DNA of 64,000 bases from Tubulanus polymorphus (Eukaryota > Nemertea > Palaeonemertea > Tubulaniformes > Tubulanidae), in NCBI RefSeq assembly GCF_964204645.1, contig NC_134031.1, positions 11,200,501 to 11,264,500 on the forward strand, read 5' to 3'. Positions 19,753 to 30,133 of this stretch are shown piece after piece; position 1 is the first letter of the stretch, and each line of letters begins with the position of its first letter. Under the pieces are notes generated by a model. That model had not been told where the DNA came from. It saw only the letters and a list, made by a program, of their open reading frames with translations, and did not search any database. A program made the translations under genes and the position numbers.

Positions 19753-19760
19753 ACTAGACT

Positions 19761-20194
19761 AATATTTTTTCATTACGTGAAATCGACAATTCGCAAAATA
19801 ACAATTCAAAAGTGTTACTTTCTATACTCAGGTCGTTACGTACTTTACAATGGTAATGGTCATCGATGTATATAGCCACACCGCCTGCATGGTTAAAATG
19901 ACGATTTAAGAAAAAGCTATTGTACCCGTCTAGTTTGTATAATACGTCATTATCGTGATCGTCTAACGCCCACGTTTCGGATATCCCAATGACTGTGGGT
20001 GAAAAGTTTATACTAGTTATTGTATCTCTTAAATTTTCAAAGTTTTTGTTCATGCTTCTAACATTGGTATGGTATAGAAATAATCCACTCTGTTGGTCGT
20101 TGGTGTTCACAAGAGCGTTAAGCGAGTCAATGGAATAATAAGTAGTGTCGGGGGGATCCTTCTCACTATCCAAAAATATATCATCCTGTAACAT
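19761..20194 (-). pseudogene. LINE ORF2 N-terminus: AP-type endonuclease, first half
   Basis: The minus-strand frame starts at ATG 20194. The endonuclease begins at about residue 38 (FLYHTNVRSMNKNFENL), with the catalytic Glu in GISETW and a following YNSFFLNRHFNHAGGVAIYID segment that is typical of these LINE endonucleases. The frame ends at the PolB element boundary after NEKILV. The middle of the domain, where the Asp-x-Asn pair normally sits, is absent. The next LINE codons, 8.9 kb away at 10818, begin further along the domain. Confidence 0.88.
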
Positions 20195-21218
20195 AATTTA
20201 CAGGCGAAATGCGGGTAGATGGTTACACAGTAGAAAAATTGGAAACAACAAAAAAAAAATTGTTTGTCCTTTAATCGCATATGCAGAGTAATAGTGATGA
20301 TAACTTGGGGATATCGCACTGGAGTTATATTATCGAAAATTTATCAAAATGTACTAATGATAGGTTATGGGAAGGGGTATTGTGTGTTCTATGTAGCGCT
20401 TAGGGTATGGTTTTCTACAATTTGTTCTTTTACAGCCACAATGTGATTCGAGTCAACAAAGAAAAAAATAGAACGGGCAGGACGTGTTACATATCTCTAT
20501 ACACCAAATGTCTACGTATTCAAGGAAGGATAACATTATAAGTAGTTTTATATTCCGATTCGCTCGGATAGTAACCAACAAACGAGTCGATGAGTAGAGA
20601 AAATAAAGTTCCCTATTATAACTCATCGATAATAAGGAGGAGGTTTAAAGGAGGTACAATCTCGAGTCCAGACACAGAATTGAATTGAGAGTTCGAATAA
20701 ATGCATGATTTAAAAAGAAATGTAACACCTTTTGAATTTACATCTAGTATCATTTTATCAAATTCAACAATAAACGAAGTGAAATGCAGTTAAGTCAACA
20801 GAATTTGTACACCACAAATATATACTAAAAGAGGTTTTGTTCGAGACTTTCCTTAGTCTCGGATTTCGTTCATATCGAACGTTAAGGATCGCCGAGACAA
20901 TTAACGCAGAGCGGACCATGGAGCGATTTTTAGTGCCCATCGAAACGGTATGAATTATTCTGTCGAGTCGTTGAAAGGAAGGTGCGTAATTTAAACTAAA
21001 ACGGAAAGTAATGCACAATGCAACATTTAGTCCCTAAAACGGTCTAATTTCGCAACCTGATCGTAGAATAGGTTAGGTTTGTAGGTAGAAGGGTATGGTA
21101 CGGATATCACGATGGACAGAACACAATGTGATGTAAGTATATAATGAACGGATCGGAACACTAGTACGCGGAGTCGTTCGAGTTCGCTAACGGGGTCGAA
21201 CATAGAAGTGTACGGATT
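20195..21218 (-). other. LINE inter-ORF region with a 115-bp imperfect duplication
   Basis: No gene is recognised on either strand. About 21100-21200 and 21215-21310 resemble each other (GATCGGA, GTCGTTCG, GTTCGCT and GGGGT words in the same order, about 115 bp apart). The second copy overlaps the 3' end of ORF1, so the duplicated unit includes the ORF1 tail. The region is long for a LINE spacer and may hold a small insertion that I cannot define. Confidence 0.5.
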
Positions 21219-22226
21219 TCAGATATGAACAAAACACGAATGCAACGCAATTGTTGACGGGATCGGATTAGTAGTATGTGGTGTCGTTCGGGTTCGCTGA
21301 TGGGGTTGATTCCTCGTTGAGAGCTGATATTGATGAATAGTCGCTGATTTCAATCGCTTTCTCGCGCTCGGTTTTAATGACGAGTATTTTCCATCGCGAA
21401 CGTAAAAACCGCAAATACGCTTAGATTTCCATAATTTTCGGACTTCGTACAAAATTGCCTGGCGTCTTTTCGTCAGGTCTTCATTAGCGTAAACATCTTT
21501 AGGGAGCTTTTTACGATTAACCAACACGTATTGCCGCGCTCGGTGAGTGACGAATTTACAGATAATCGGGCGGTTTGATCCATCTCTTTTGGGCCCGAGG
21601 CGATGAGATCGATCGATATCTCGGAGTTCCATCGCGGGAGCGTCATCAGGCATGATCTTACGTGCGAGATCTAGAATTATTTGGTCCGTGTTTTCGGAAG
21701 AATTTTCTTTTATACCGTTTACAATGATATTGTTTCGCCTGGAATATTGTTCCTGGTGATCCATTTTCGCACTAAGATCAGCGATGACTTCGTTTTGATC
21801 ATCGATCGTTTTTACAAGATGTTCCAGTTGATTTTGAAATGTGAACTTTATGGCCGACACGATTCGGTTCACTAGACCCGCGGTTGATTCCTCGTTATTT
21901 AGCAGGTTCGAGACGGTGCTCGCAATTTCGTCTACGGGGGAATTTTCATTATGTGGCCTCCTTGCCTGTTGATTCACGTTTGGAGGAATATTGGGTTTTT
22001 TTATACCTTCACGAGGTGAGAATTCTTCAGAGGGGAATCTTTTCCTCGATTCGGGGTCTGAGGCTGCAGTCGGGGTACTAGTGACTGGCGTGATCAGAGT
22101 TTGTTGTTTCGGAGCGCTTTGAGTATTTAACGCGGGTTCAACGTTATTGTTACTCGGCGTTGTGCCTTTGTTATCTGCGGTAGCGGTGGCAGGTTTCGTC
22201 GAGCGATCTTTCTTCGGCTTACCCAT
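21219..22226 (-). CDS. LINE ORF1 protein (L1/CR1-type RNA-binding)
   Basis: 335 codons from ATG 22226. It has a basic, Thr/Pro-rich N-terminus (MGKPKKDRSTKPATATAD), a helical segment (about 100-150) ending KMDHQEQYSRRNNIIVNGI, then an RRM-like region and a basic C-terminal domain with RSHRLGPKRDG, ICKFVTHRARQYVLVNRK and KRRQAILYEVRKLWKSKR. This is the layout of ORF1 proteins that coat LINE RNA as trimers. A frame slip near 21360 is possible: the neighbouring frame reads plausibly to a TAA near 21270, so the last 30 or so residues of the 335-codon frame may not be native. Confidence 0.85.
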   Translation of the reverse strand: MGKPKKDRSTKPATATADNKGTTPSNNNVEPALNTQSAPKQQTLITPVTSTPTAASDPESRKRFPSEEFSPREGIKKPNIPPNVNQQARRPHNENSPVDEIASTVSNLLNNEESTAGLVNRIVSAIKFTFQNQLEHLVKTIDDQNEVIADLSAKMDHQEQYSRRNNIIVNGIKENSSENTDQIILDLARKIMPDDAPAMELRDIDRSHRLGPKRDGSNRPIICKFVTHRARQYVLVNRKKLPKDVYANEDLTKRRQAILYEVRKLWKSKRICGFYVRDGKYSSLKPSARKRLKSATIHQYQLSTRNQPHQRTRTTPHTTNPIPSTIALHSCFVHI

Positions 22227-22739
22227 ACTTAGATTATCTCCAGTCGACCGTGACTTTTTGACAGGTACACAACGTCTCTATGGTAACGTTTGGCAACTAC
22301 GGTGTGAACGACTTAAGGACAGACTATCGACGATATCTATAGATTAATACTATAGAACCACTAAATACCAGTAAAAAGTTACCTAATTTGTTTGTACAAT
22401 TCGTTGTCTCATTCAGAAGAACAGCACTGCATAGATTGAGTAGATCTTATAAATCAAGCAAGTGTGGAAGGACATCGAAATGAAACTTTAAATCTCCACT
22501 GTACCAACACGTCTTAACAGCCGGACGCCATATCAAATACCTGATATGTAGATGCCATATCAATACACATATGTAGATGGATACTATTTGAATCGGGCTT
22601 AAATTTCGATGTTTAGAGGCTCACAGTTGCGTTCTAATTAATATTATACACAGTATTTGTCAATGCAGCGTAGGACTTGCGATACAGAATGGTTTCACCG
22701 TCAGTGAGAGTAAGTTGCAGCTGTTTATATCCTTTCAGT
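22227..22739. other. LINE 5' leader and flanking DNA, no gene seen
   Basis: Just upstream of ORF1 (22227 to about 22250 or a little beyond) is LINE leader sequence. I cannot fix the 5' end. The rest holds no recognised feature except a short ATCAAATAC/TGATATG-type direct repeat near 22530-22570. Confidence 0.4.
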
Positions 22740-22765
22740 AAGATCCAGTGTGAAAAAGAATATAA

Positions 22766-23085
22766 TAATTAATATAGCTGCAAAGCAGCGATAACGGGTT
22801 TTCTGCACAGTCTTAGAATCCTGTTCAACGGTGGATTTCGACAAAGTATTTGATAAGGCACAACATCAGCCATTACTAAACGGGCTATTAGGAAACAGTA
22901 TCAATGATAGGTCGCCCAAATGGCTCAGCAGTTATCTCTGAACGAAAACTTGTAGTCGAAATCAACGGAACGCCTCATTTTGGAATAAGTCGGTCAAACT
23001 AGTGGAGTCACACAAGGTAGTATCCTATGTTGTCTTCTGTTTAATGTCCTGACAAATGACATACACAGTAATCCAACATATACCA
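22766..23085 (+). pseudogene. Decayed LINE reverse-transcriptase fragment, oldest M3 copy
   Basis: After the GCTGCAAAGCAGC lead, RT motif A-like residues (VDFDKVFDKAQHQPLL) and, after frame changes, a GVTQGSIL...LLFNVLTNDI block (the step before the active-site motif) can be read on the plus strand. No YxDD follows. It is too short and too broken to encode an enzyme. Its source differs from the LINE at 3498-22250. Confidence 0.8.
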
Positions 23086-23525
23086 GACCGAGTAAATTTC
23101 CAAATCGACCTTAACACGCTGTTCGACCAAAACTTAATGTTCCAACCAGAAAATCTTGTTCGAATAAAAATAATTATGTTTGATCGAACAATACGCTTTT
23201 TGCTTGAACCAAAAATTTTCTTCATTCTCACACAAAATGTGTTTGAATAAAAAGCTATGTTATTGTTGAAATGAAAAATTTGGTTGAGCGAAAACAATTT
23301 TTTCGAACGAATGTTTGAATGAAAACAATTCTGTTCGATTGAACGAAATACTTAATACTTTCGGTTCGGAGAAAAAACTTTTTTCAATATACTTGTTCGA
23401 ACGAAAAACTTAATGTTCTGACAAGAAAATTCTGTTCAAATTAAAACGATTCTGTTCGATTGAACGATTGTTCGAACGAAAAACCTTTCGTTTGGACAAA
23501 AAAAAATTTTTGTTCAACTTTGTTC
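23086..23525. repeat. Degenerate TTCGAACGAAAAAC repeat zone (type A)
   Basis: GTTCGAACGAAAAAC, TTCGATTGAACG and CTGTTC words recur irregularly. Open frames on either strand are made of the repeating residues SEHKVFRSN or similar and are not genes. Confidence 0.7.
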
Positions 23526-23526
23526 T

Positions 23527-24149
23527 GGCTGGACGTAGGTTGGTCTTGTGACACGATGCGATCCTCGCGTTGCATCGCAAGTTTCGGTGCAAGTCGGTTG
23601 CGATACGATTGTGTGCGACTAGTTTCTGCCAGTCGCAAGAGCGCGTCGGTTAGTTGTGACAGTCGTGTCGCATCACAGAAAGTAGAACACGTGCGACTCC
23701 TTGTGACTGGCGTTGCCGAAAGTCGCAACCCGTCGCAAGGGAGCGTATGTCGATGAGTTGTGGCGACACAATCGTCGCTGGCGGTCGCAGTGATTGGCGT
23801 CGCTGGCGATCGCAGTGATTGGCGTCGCAGTGAGTCACAAGCCGTCGCAAGGCCGAACTACGCCCTGCTTATCGTGTCGCATCGCAAGTTTCGGTTGAAG
23901 TCGGTTGCGATACGATTGTGTGCGACTAGTTTCTGCCAGTCGCAAGAGCGCTTCGGTTGGTTGTGACAGTCGTGTCGCGTCGCAGAAAGTAGAACACATG
24001 CGACTCTTGTGACTGGCGTTGCTGAAAGTCGCAACCCGTCGCAAGGGAGCGTAGGTCGATGAGTCGTTGCGACACAATCGTCGCTGGCGGTTGCTGTGAT
24101 TGGCGTCGCAGTGAGTCACAAGCCGTCGCAAGGTCGACCTACGCCCAGC
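23527..24149. mobile_element. GTCGCA-rich TIR element, tandemly doubled copy
   Basis: The left end is GGACGTAGGTTGG and the right end is the inverted form GTCGACCTACGCCC. The interior is dense in GTCGCA/TGCGAC. The internal body repeats once (23535-23865 and 23866-24145), the second time without the left end. TTAA follows the right end (24150-24153), and another copy has TTAA just left of its left end, which hints at a TTAA target. No transposase is present. Predicted open frames on both strands reflect the GTCGCA periodicity. Confidence 0.65.
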
Positions 24150-24594
24150 TTAAGTCATTAGGAATTAATGAAATACCAGTTTCATTTATGATGAAAAAAC
24201 TCAAATGAAAAGTCTGGCTCATAAAGCTATCTGCTCAGACGAAATTTTCAAATAAATCTTCATTTTTGGCAATAAAATTGATAATTGTGATTGATAGTTG
24301 CAAATCACAACGTTAATCACTAATTAACATGCATTTTAATAAATCTGATTCCTCCTTTACAGTGAACTTAGCTTTAACCTAGTAGAGGCTACTAGCCTAT
24401 GTAGGCCTATGTATATGCGTAGGCCTATGTATATGCGTAGGCCTAACATCCGGACAGATTGGTCGTAGGCCTATTGAATAACAACCCACCTAAATATCGT
24501 AAATTTTGTTTTGAAGTTCAATCCAATGAGTCCGTTAATAAACGCAACAATTATACTGTGTTTGTTTGAGACAGTAAAGCTCAGTACCGGTAGG
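24150..24594. repeat. Type A unit end with TAGGCCTA microsatellite
   Basis: AT-rich DNA conserved among type A units. It includes a palindromic TAGGCCTA cluster (about 24388-24475) with GTAGGCCTATGTATATGC repeated. No gene. Confidence 0.7.
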
Positions 24595-24798
24595 CCTAAA
24601 GCCACGTAAAACTCGATAAACACTTCAAGCGACACAGCGAACGATTCCTTTCCCCCACACAGCGAACGCTTACTCCGAATGTGACGAGTCCAGCATACGG
24701 AAAGGAGTGTGTTATATACTCGTATTTAGTAAATACCTTGTGCATTTGAAAATGATCGGTATGTACTGTAGGAAATATCGAGTATTGATGGTATTGAT
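24595..24798. repeat. M1 module, left part before an insertion
   Basis: It matches 32745-32945, 36558-36763 and 39307-39510 up to GGTATTGAT, where the 4-kb TIR element interrupts it. The M2 module resumes at 28793 with the same nine bases. Confidence 0.85.
24790..24798. repeat. Target site duplication, left copy (GGTATTGAT)
   Basis: The same nine bases occur at 28793-28801. The uninterrupted paralogues (near 32936, 36750 and 39500) have them once. Confidence 0.88.
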
Positions 24799-25049
24799 CG
24801 GTTCCTGAACTTCGCTGAAAAAGCTGAATCACTGAAACGCTGAAATAAAAACGCTGAAATTTCAGGGAATTTCCGAAAAACGCTGAAATTTCAGGGAATT
24901 CCCGAAAAACGCTGAAATCGTGCTAGGTACCAATAATACACGTTTTGAAATATTTTCCGGGCCGGTGTCCGCTGCCGAGTCCTGAACCGTGTTTTAGTCT
25001 CTACCTTCGGTTACAGAGACATGCATGGACAGTATGTGTGGAGTATTCT

Positions 25050-25557
25050 TCTACTGTCTGTCACACCTACTCTCCGTGCGACGTTTTGGTCCTTAATTTC
25101 GTTAATAATCGGTTTATCTACCTTTATTACCCATCAATTTGTTCAGTGAGGAATTTGCATTCAGAAATAAACAACAATTTTCACTAAAGTTGTTTTTGTT
25201 TTCATTTATCAGCGATAGTTTACTCAGCATACGCTCGCGTAATGCTGAAAAACCCGCTCCGCTGACGCTCGGAAACGTTACAGTGACGTCATCACCTGCT
25301 CATTAGCATATCAAAATACAGTAGGTGGCGCCACGTGACGGGCCATAAAAGCCGTTTTTCAGCATTACGCGAGCGTATGCTGGGTAAACTTTCGCTGATA
25401 GATGAAAACACAAACAAATTTATGCCAGTTCATGTTTTATTTCTGAATGCAAATTACTGAACAAATTGATGCATAATATTTACAGATCAACCGATTATTA
25501 ACGCAATTACGGATCAAAACGTCGCACGAAGAGCAGGTGTGACAGACAGTAGAGGGC
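25050..25557. repeat. 508-bp palindrome inside the MULE-like element
   Basis: The arms, about 25050-25257 and 25361-25557, pair across a spacer of roughly 100 bp. The inner stem is the most perfect part (AGCATACGCTCGCGTAATGC and its complement). Outer arms share CTACTGTCTGTCACACC and TTAATAATCGGTT. The similar peptides readable on opposite strands (TVCHT, NNR, SICSV) follow from this symmetry and do not show a gene. Confidence 0.85.
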
Positions 25558-25876
25558 CACTTGTTGGACAAATTAATTCGCTTGAAATCCGGATTTTTAA
25601 TGCATACAGGCAGCATAATGAGGAAAACCCATTCACACACCGTGCAAGCCAACTTAAACACTATGCTCAATATTCCCTGCAAGACGCAAAATATCTTATT
25701 TGAACGTTCATGTATAAAACATGGAGCAACTTTTCTTTTGTCAACACGTTGATGGGCGACGGACTATGTCACTATGGTATTCTCTGAAGGAGGTAAATTA
25801 AATTTGACAGCTAGTTATATAAATGATGCAGCTTTTGGACAAAAGGGATCTAACTAAATTTCTTTTTAATTCACTG

Positions 25877-25901
25877 TGGAATGGAATGGAATGGAATGGA
25901 T
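25877..25901. repeat. (GGAAT)n microsatellite
   Basis: About four and a half tandem TGGAA/GGAAT units. A short stem (GACGCCAAT...ATTAGCGTC) follows at 25902-25955. Confidence 0.9.
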
Positions 25902-26364
25902 TGACGCCAATGGCATGCAGTAGGCCCCTACGTATGGGTCATACTGATTAGCGTCAACCAATTAATCTAAATCGGGCAAACCATTCAACAACTGTGAATA
26001 ATTTATTTCCTGTGGCGTGATAATAATTAGTTTTTTTGAAGAAATGACATACCAACTGTTAGAACAAGAAAATTAACTTTAATAAATTATTTGACGCCTG
26101 CGAAAAAATGTAGAATTTCTGGTATAAGCTAATGTGGAATTGCAAATTTGAAATCGAAGTTTTAAGAAATTTCGGGAATTATGAGATTTGGCGATTGGGT
26201 AGATGATACAGTCTTCGACTGGTCTAATCAAAAAAAAAAATTGTCAACTTGTGACTTCGATTCACTTTTGCCTCTAAGCTGGTCTGCAACTTCATTGCCT
26301 ACATGGTTGAAGAAAGAGCTCTTCTGATGTCTGCTTCATCATGACTTTGAGCATATCGTGTAGC

Positions 26365-26590
26365 CAGCCAGCCCGGTCCTGAGGCCCGGTCTGGCTGTCA
26401 CTTGATATCCTAGACTTGAGTCTGGGTTGAAGTAGCCATTGTCATATAATTAACTTATTCATGTTATTCTGTATGAATTACTCGTGTGTCTTGTATTTTC
26501 TTATTTTAAAATTTGTAAATGTATTGATTTTTGGAATTTTATCCCCGAATTTCAATGTAATAAGGATCAATAAAGTATTGAATTTAATTG
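26365..26590 (+). repeat. Possible LINE 3'UTR remnant
   Basis: The stretch ends CAATAAAGTATTGAATTTAATTG, a form common at 3' ends of metazoan LINEs. An upstream GGCCCGGTCTGGCTG/GGTCCTGAGGCCCGG patch could form a stem. No coding part is attached. Confidence 0.35.
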
Positions 26591-28566
26591 TCACCTTATA
26601 CACATGCCATCAGTGGACGCGGAGCCGTATATGACAGCTATGCTATTATAAATTGCTAATCTCATGAAACCTGCATACGTCTAATATCGAACATATTTTC
26701 TAAAACATTTGAATATTGAAATTATATGTTTACACGTTTTTATATAGACCGCTTGTAGCCGCCGATGAAATTCACGCCGGCCCAACTCAGATCGTAGATA
26801 GCTTCGTCATTCCACTAGCATCCCCATGTCAGGGTCTGACTTTTATATCAGACTTCCAAATCGTGTATACATCCGCCATTTAACCGAATAATCCGATTTA
26901 CTTATCATTTCTATTTATCCCTGCCGCCCCTGATATAATCATACATCCTTTACTATTACAATACGTCTTCTCATGATATTCAATGCGATATAACATTTCG
27001 ACATTCAAATAGAGGTCATTATATAATCCCAGGGAGCCATTCTACATCTTTATCAATAATATTTTGCCAAATAGCTTGTGTACACATAAACCTGTGACGT
27101 TTTGCACATCGATTTACGGTTGTCGTTTGTAAAATGACGCTGAATGGTTATCATTGTTTAGGTTTCATAATGGTAACGTTTTATAAGGCGTCAAAAAATG
27201 TACCGATTCTTATTTTTAGACTACTACTGAATCTATAAAAGGAGGAGTCATAGACAAAGTTGATTTGCTTAGCTGGTGACACTTCTTGTCAAGTACATCA
27301 TCTCAAGTACTGGGTGTTTTGTAAGTTTAATTTCAGTATTTATTTACTAAGTGCTGTTCTCTCGGACCTCAGTGCTTTCAAACTAGGCCCACCCCATAGG
27401 CTATATAGTCCAGGGTGTATTAGCCACTATTCTTTTATATCCGACTAAAATGCACCTTTTTCTATTTTTAGATTCAGGCTTAGAATGTGCAAATTTTTTG
27501 AGATACTGAGAAATCAGATGGCACCAGTAAACTTCAACTGCGAAATTTGCAGCAGGATAGCTGAACGACACAATCTTTAAAAATAAAATGGCTATTCGAA
27601 TGCTATTTCAATAATAACTTGATTCAACCAGAGAGAAATAAGTCAATTGCGGATGTACAGTACACCCACTTTTCTTCCCTGTTTCCTGGTACCAAATTTT
27701 TAGTCTTAAGCTAAGCGATATTCTAAGGTATGCTTGTGGATTTCATTACAATATGAAGCAATGGAACCAGAATTCTAGCCAGAGTTAAGCGAACTATTGA
27801 TTCTGATTAATGTAAGAACTGATTTCCTTTGTGTACTCTTGCAGAATGTGTTATGTATTATTTCAAGCTGTTAAATAATATAGTTAGACAAATGTCCAAT
27901 TATTGGATCTTTCTTGTTGACTCGTTTAATTTTGTGAGTTAAGAGTTCCAGTCAATCCACAATGTGCAGTGCCTAGCCTTCATCTACACTAAAGCCAAGC
28001 CTGTGTATGGGAAAAAAATATCGTTCGACTCCTATAGGCCAGACACATCAAAGCATGCAATACATTGCAGATAGTAGTCTCCGGCAAGTCGAAAGAGAAA
28101 GTAAACCAGGTTTTACCCCGTACCCTACCCGGGAACAAAGACACTTAAAGATTCCTTCCTCAGTGTAGAAATTGTAGAAATATGGCACCCAATTGTAGCA
28201 ATGCTAAGTACAGTATACTATGACGGTTGAACCTTTATTAACGAATTTCAATGACACCGAAAATAGAATCAAAATAATCATTAGTTCCATGCTAGCACTT
28301 AATTTGGGTTATCAGGTTCAGCCTAACTGTACTTTCATTCAGCTACTACTTGTATGAGACTTGGCAATGATAAGTTGCAAGAAATCACCAAACATAAGAA
28401 AAAATATTGTGAATTAATATTACTGTAATTGAGAATTTATTCAAATGAAGTGATAACTTCATTGTTAGATCGTACCGGTATATGCACATAAAACTATGGC
28501 AAAAAACACATCTAACAATCCACGCAATCCGCAATCGATCAAGTCGATCATGACGACGACCTTAAG
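26591..28566. other. Unassigned interior of the MULE-like element
   Basis: About 2 kb without a recognisable gene, RNA or repeat. Open frames are short and show no domain. It may be captured host DNA, which elements of this kind often carry. Confidence 0.4.
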
Positions 28567-28792
28567 GCATGTCTCTGTAACCGAAGGTAGAGCATAAAAC
28601 ACGGTTCAGGACTCGTCAGCGGACACCGGCCCGGAAAACATTTCAAAACGTGTATTGTCGGTACCTAGCACGATTTCTGCGTTTTTCGGGAATTCCCTGA
28701 AATTTCGGCGTTTTTCGGAAATTCCCTGAAATTTCAGCGTTTTTATTTCAGCTTTTCAGTGTTTCAGCTTTTTCAGCGAAGTTCAGGAACCG

Positions 28793-29511
28793 GGTATTGA
28801 TATAGAGGTTGAAGCCCGCGGCCGAAGAAAGTAATATATTCTTTTATTTTGATACTTCGTCGACATAACAGCTTTTCTCCGGTATACTTATGATTATCAT
28901 AGTAAATACACGGTTAATTTGGTAAAGAAAAATAGGTATTGTTAAACTAACTGCTTGAAGCCCGCAACCAAATCACTGGTAGTAATAAATTAATTTGTAC
29001 TCGATTCGATTCTCATGATGAGGAGAAACTCGCAGCTGATCCCCGGAACGACGATGTAGTGACACACGTCGATTCGTCGATGTTTACGGCTCGACAGTGC
29101 TTTTAAAATCTAAAGTAGTAAATTTCCTGTATATCGGTAATATGATTTGATGAGGAAAATGGGCTATTGTTAAAATTAGTTTTTAAAAACCGCGACAGAC
29201 TGTGCAATCACTGGGTAATAAATTTGTTAATTTACGCTTGAATTGATAATCGACGTGACAAGAAACGTGAGGTAGATTTCGTAAAGACGACTTAGAAAAA
29301 CATGTCGGCTCTTTGAATGGGGCTCAATTTTCGATGTTTACGGCCCGACAGCGCTTTTGTAACGTTGATTCTTCAAAATTCGCACGGAGTATTCGTAGAT
29401 CGAAGTGAGCTGAATGATATCAGACGGATTGTATCGGCAACAGTAGTAATGTAAAAAAGCCTATGTACTTTTGACAAAAAAAGTGTGGAGAAAAATAATA
29501 ATAATAATAAT
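28793..29511. repeat. M2 module, unit 2
   Basis: It resumes after the MULE-like insertion. The phrase GATGTTTACGG...CGACAG.GCTTTT occurs twice about 255 bp apart (near 29077 and 29332), the mark of an old internal duplication. The module ends in an (AAT)n tract near 29485-29511. Confidence 0.85.
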
Positions 29512-29888
29512 AAATATAGCTGCAAAGCAGCGATAACGGGTTTTCTGCACAGTCTTAGAATCCTGTTCAACGGTGGATTTCAACAAAGCATTTGATAAGG
29601 CTCAACATCAGCCATTACTAAAGAGGCTATTAGGAATCAGTATCAATGATAGGTCGCCCAAATGGCTCAGCAGTTATCTCTGAACGGAAACTTGTAACCG
29701 AAATCAACGGAACGCCTCATCTTGGAATGAGACGGTCTAACTAGTGGAGTCACGCAAGGTAGTATCCTAAGTCGTCTTCTGTTTAAAGTCCTAACAAATG
29801 ACATACACAGTAATGCAAAATATACCAGACCGAGTAAATATCCAAAACGACCTTAACACACTGTTCGACCAAAAAACTTAATGTTCCG
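29512..29888 (+). pseudogene. M3 RT fragment, unit 2 (short form)
   Basis: Motif A-like residues DFNKAFDKAQHQPLL and broken downstream RT residues. Compared with type A copies in the 7.45-kb repeat it lacks about 130 bp of upstream RT sequence after CCTGTTCAA. Confidence 0.78.
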
Positions 29889-30133
29889 ACAAAACCACGG
29901 GCTACAAATCCAAAATTATCAATAGTCGCGGGTGACAAAACCAAAATATTGAATTGTCACGGGCGACAAAACAAAAATAATGAATTGTCGCGGTTGTTAT
30001 AACCAAAATATTGAATTGTCGCGGCGATAAAACCAAAATAATGAATTGTCGCGGACGACAAAAACAAAATATTGAATTGTTGCGTGCGACAAAACCAGAA
30101 TAATGAATTGTCGCGGGCGACAAAACCAAACTA
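29889..30133. repeat. 31-bp minisatellite array 1
   Basis: About seven units. Each has the near-palindrome TTGTCGCGGGCGACAA followed by an AT-rich spacer (AACCAAAATAATGAA). The first units are the most diverged. Confidence 0.9.

Larger units (their letters stand above)
10819..19760 (+). mobile_element. Virus-like PolB element (Polinton/adintovirus-type), truncated
   Basis: An AT-rich island inside the LINE with its own base composition and a compact row of genes on one strand: PolB, a 117-aa protein, a possible penton-like protein, small membrane proteins, a larger anchored protein and a coiled-coil protein. The edges are set by where LINE coding sequence stops and resumes (10818 and about 19760). 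No target duplication is visible, and roughly 50-55 codons of the LINE endonuclease are missing at the join. No integrase, FtsK/HerA ATPase, adenain-like protease or obvious double jelly-roll capsid gene is found. At 8.9 kb it is shorter than typical complete Polintons (about 15-20 kb). Confidence 0.8.
3498..22250 (-). mobile_element. CR1/L2-group LINE split by two later insertions
   Basis: A single non-LTR retrotransposon runs on the minus strand: 5' leader and ORF1 (22226-21219), ORF2 endonuclease start (20194-19761), ORF2 endonuclease end plus reverse transcriptase (10818-8552), the ORF2 C-terminus (3988-3933), then the 3'UTR and tail. A Ty3/Gypsy element and a PolB virus-like element occupy the two gaps. 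Without them the LINE is about 5.2 kb, a normal full length for this group. An RRM-type ORF1, an AP-type endonuclease, this RT and a hairpin 3'UTR fit CR1/L2-like clades; the exact clade is unresolved. The 5' boundary near 22250 is approximate. Confidence 0.85.
24799..28792. mobile_element. 3994-bp element with 226-bp TIRs (MULE-like, non-autonomous)
   Basis: The left TIR (24799-25024) begins CGGTTCCTGAACTTCGCTG. The right TIR (28567-28792) is its reverse complement at roughly 93% identity by eye. Both TIRs contain short repeats built on GCTGAAATTTCAGGGAATT. A 9-bp target duplication plus long TIRs is characteristic of Mutator-like elements. No transposase frame is found inside. The interior has a 500-bp palindrome, a (GGAAT)n tract and a LINE-tail-like stretch, and the rest is unassigned. 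It may be a foldback or MULE derivative. Confidence 0.85.

Noticed and set aside
23441-24131. Overlapping frames on both strands in the GTCGCA-rich element
   Set aside because: All arise from the GTCGCA word repetition. Nothing resembles a protein domain.
24945-25682. Two frames with similar peptides on opposite strands
   Set aside because: They are the two arms of a palindrome. There is no further coding evidence.
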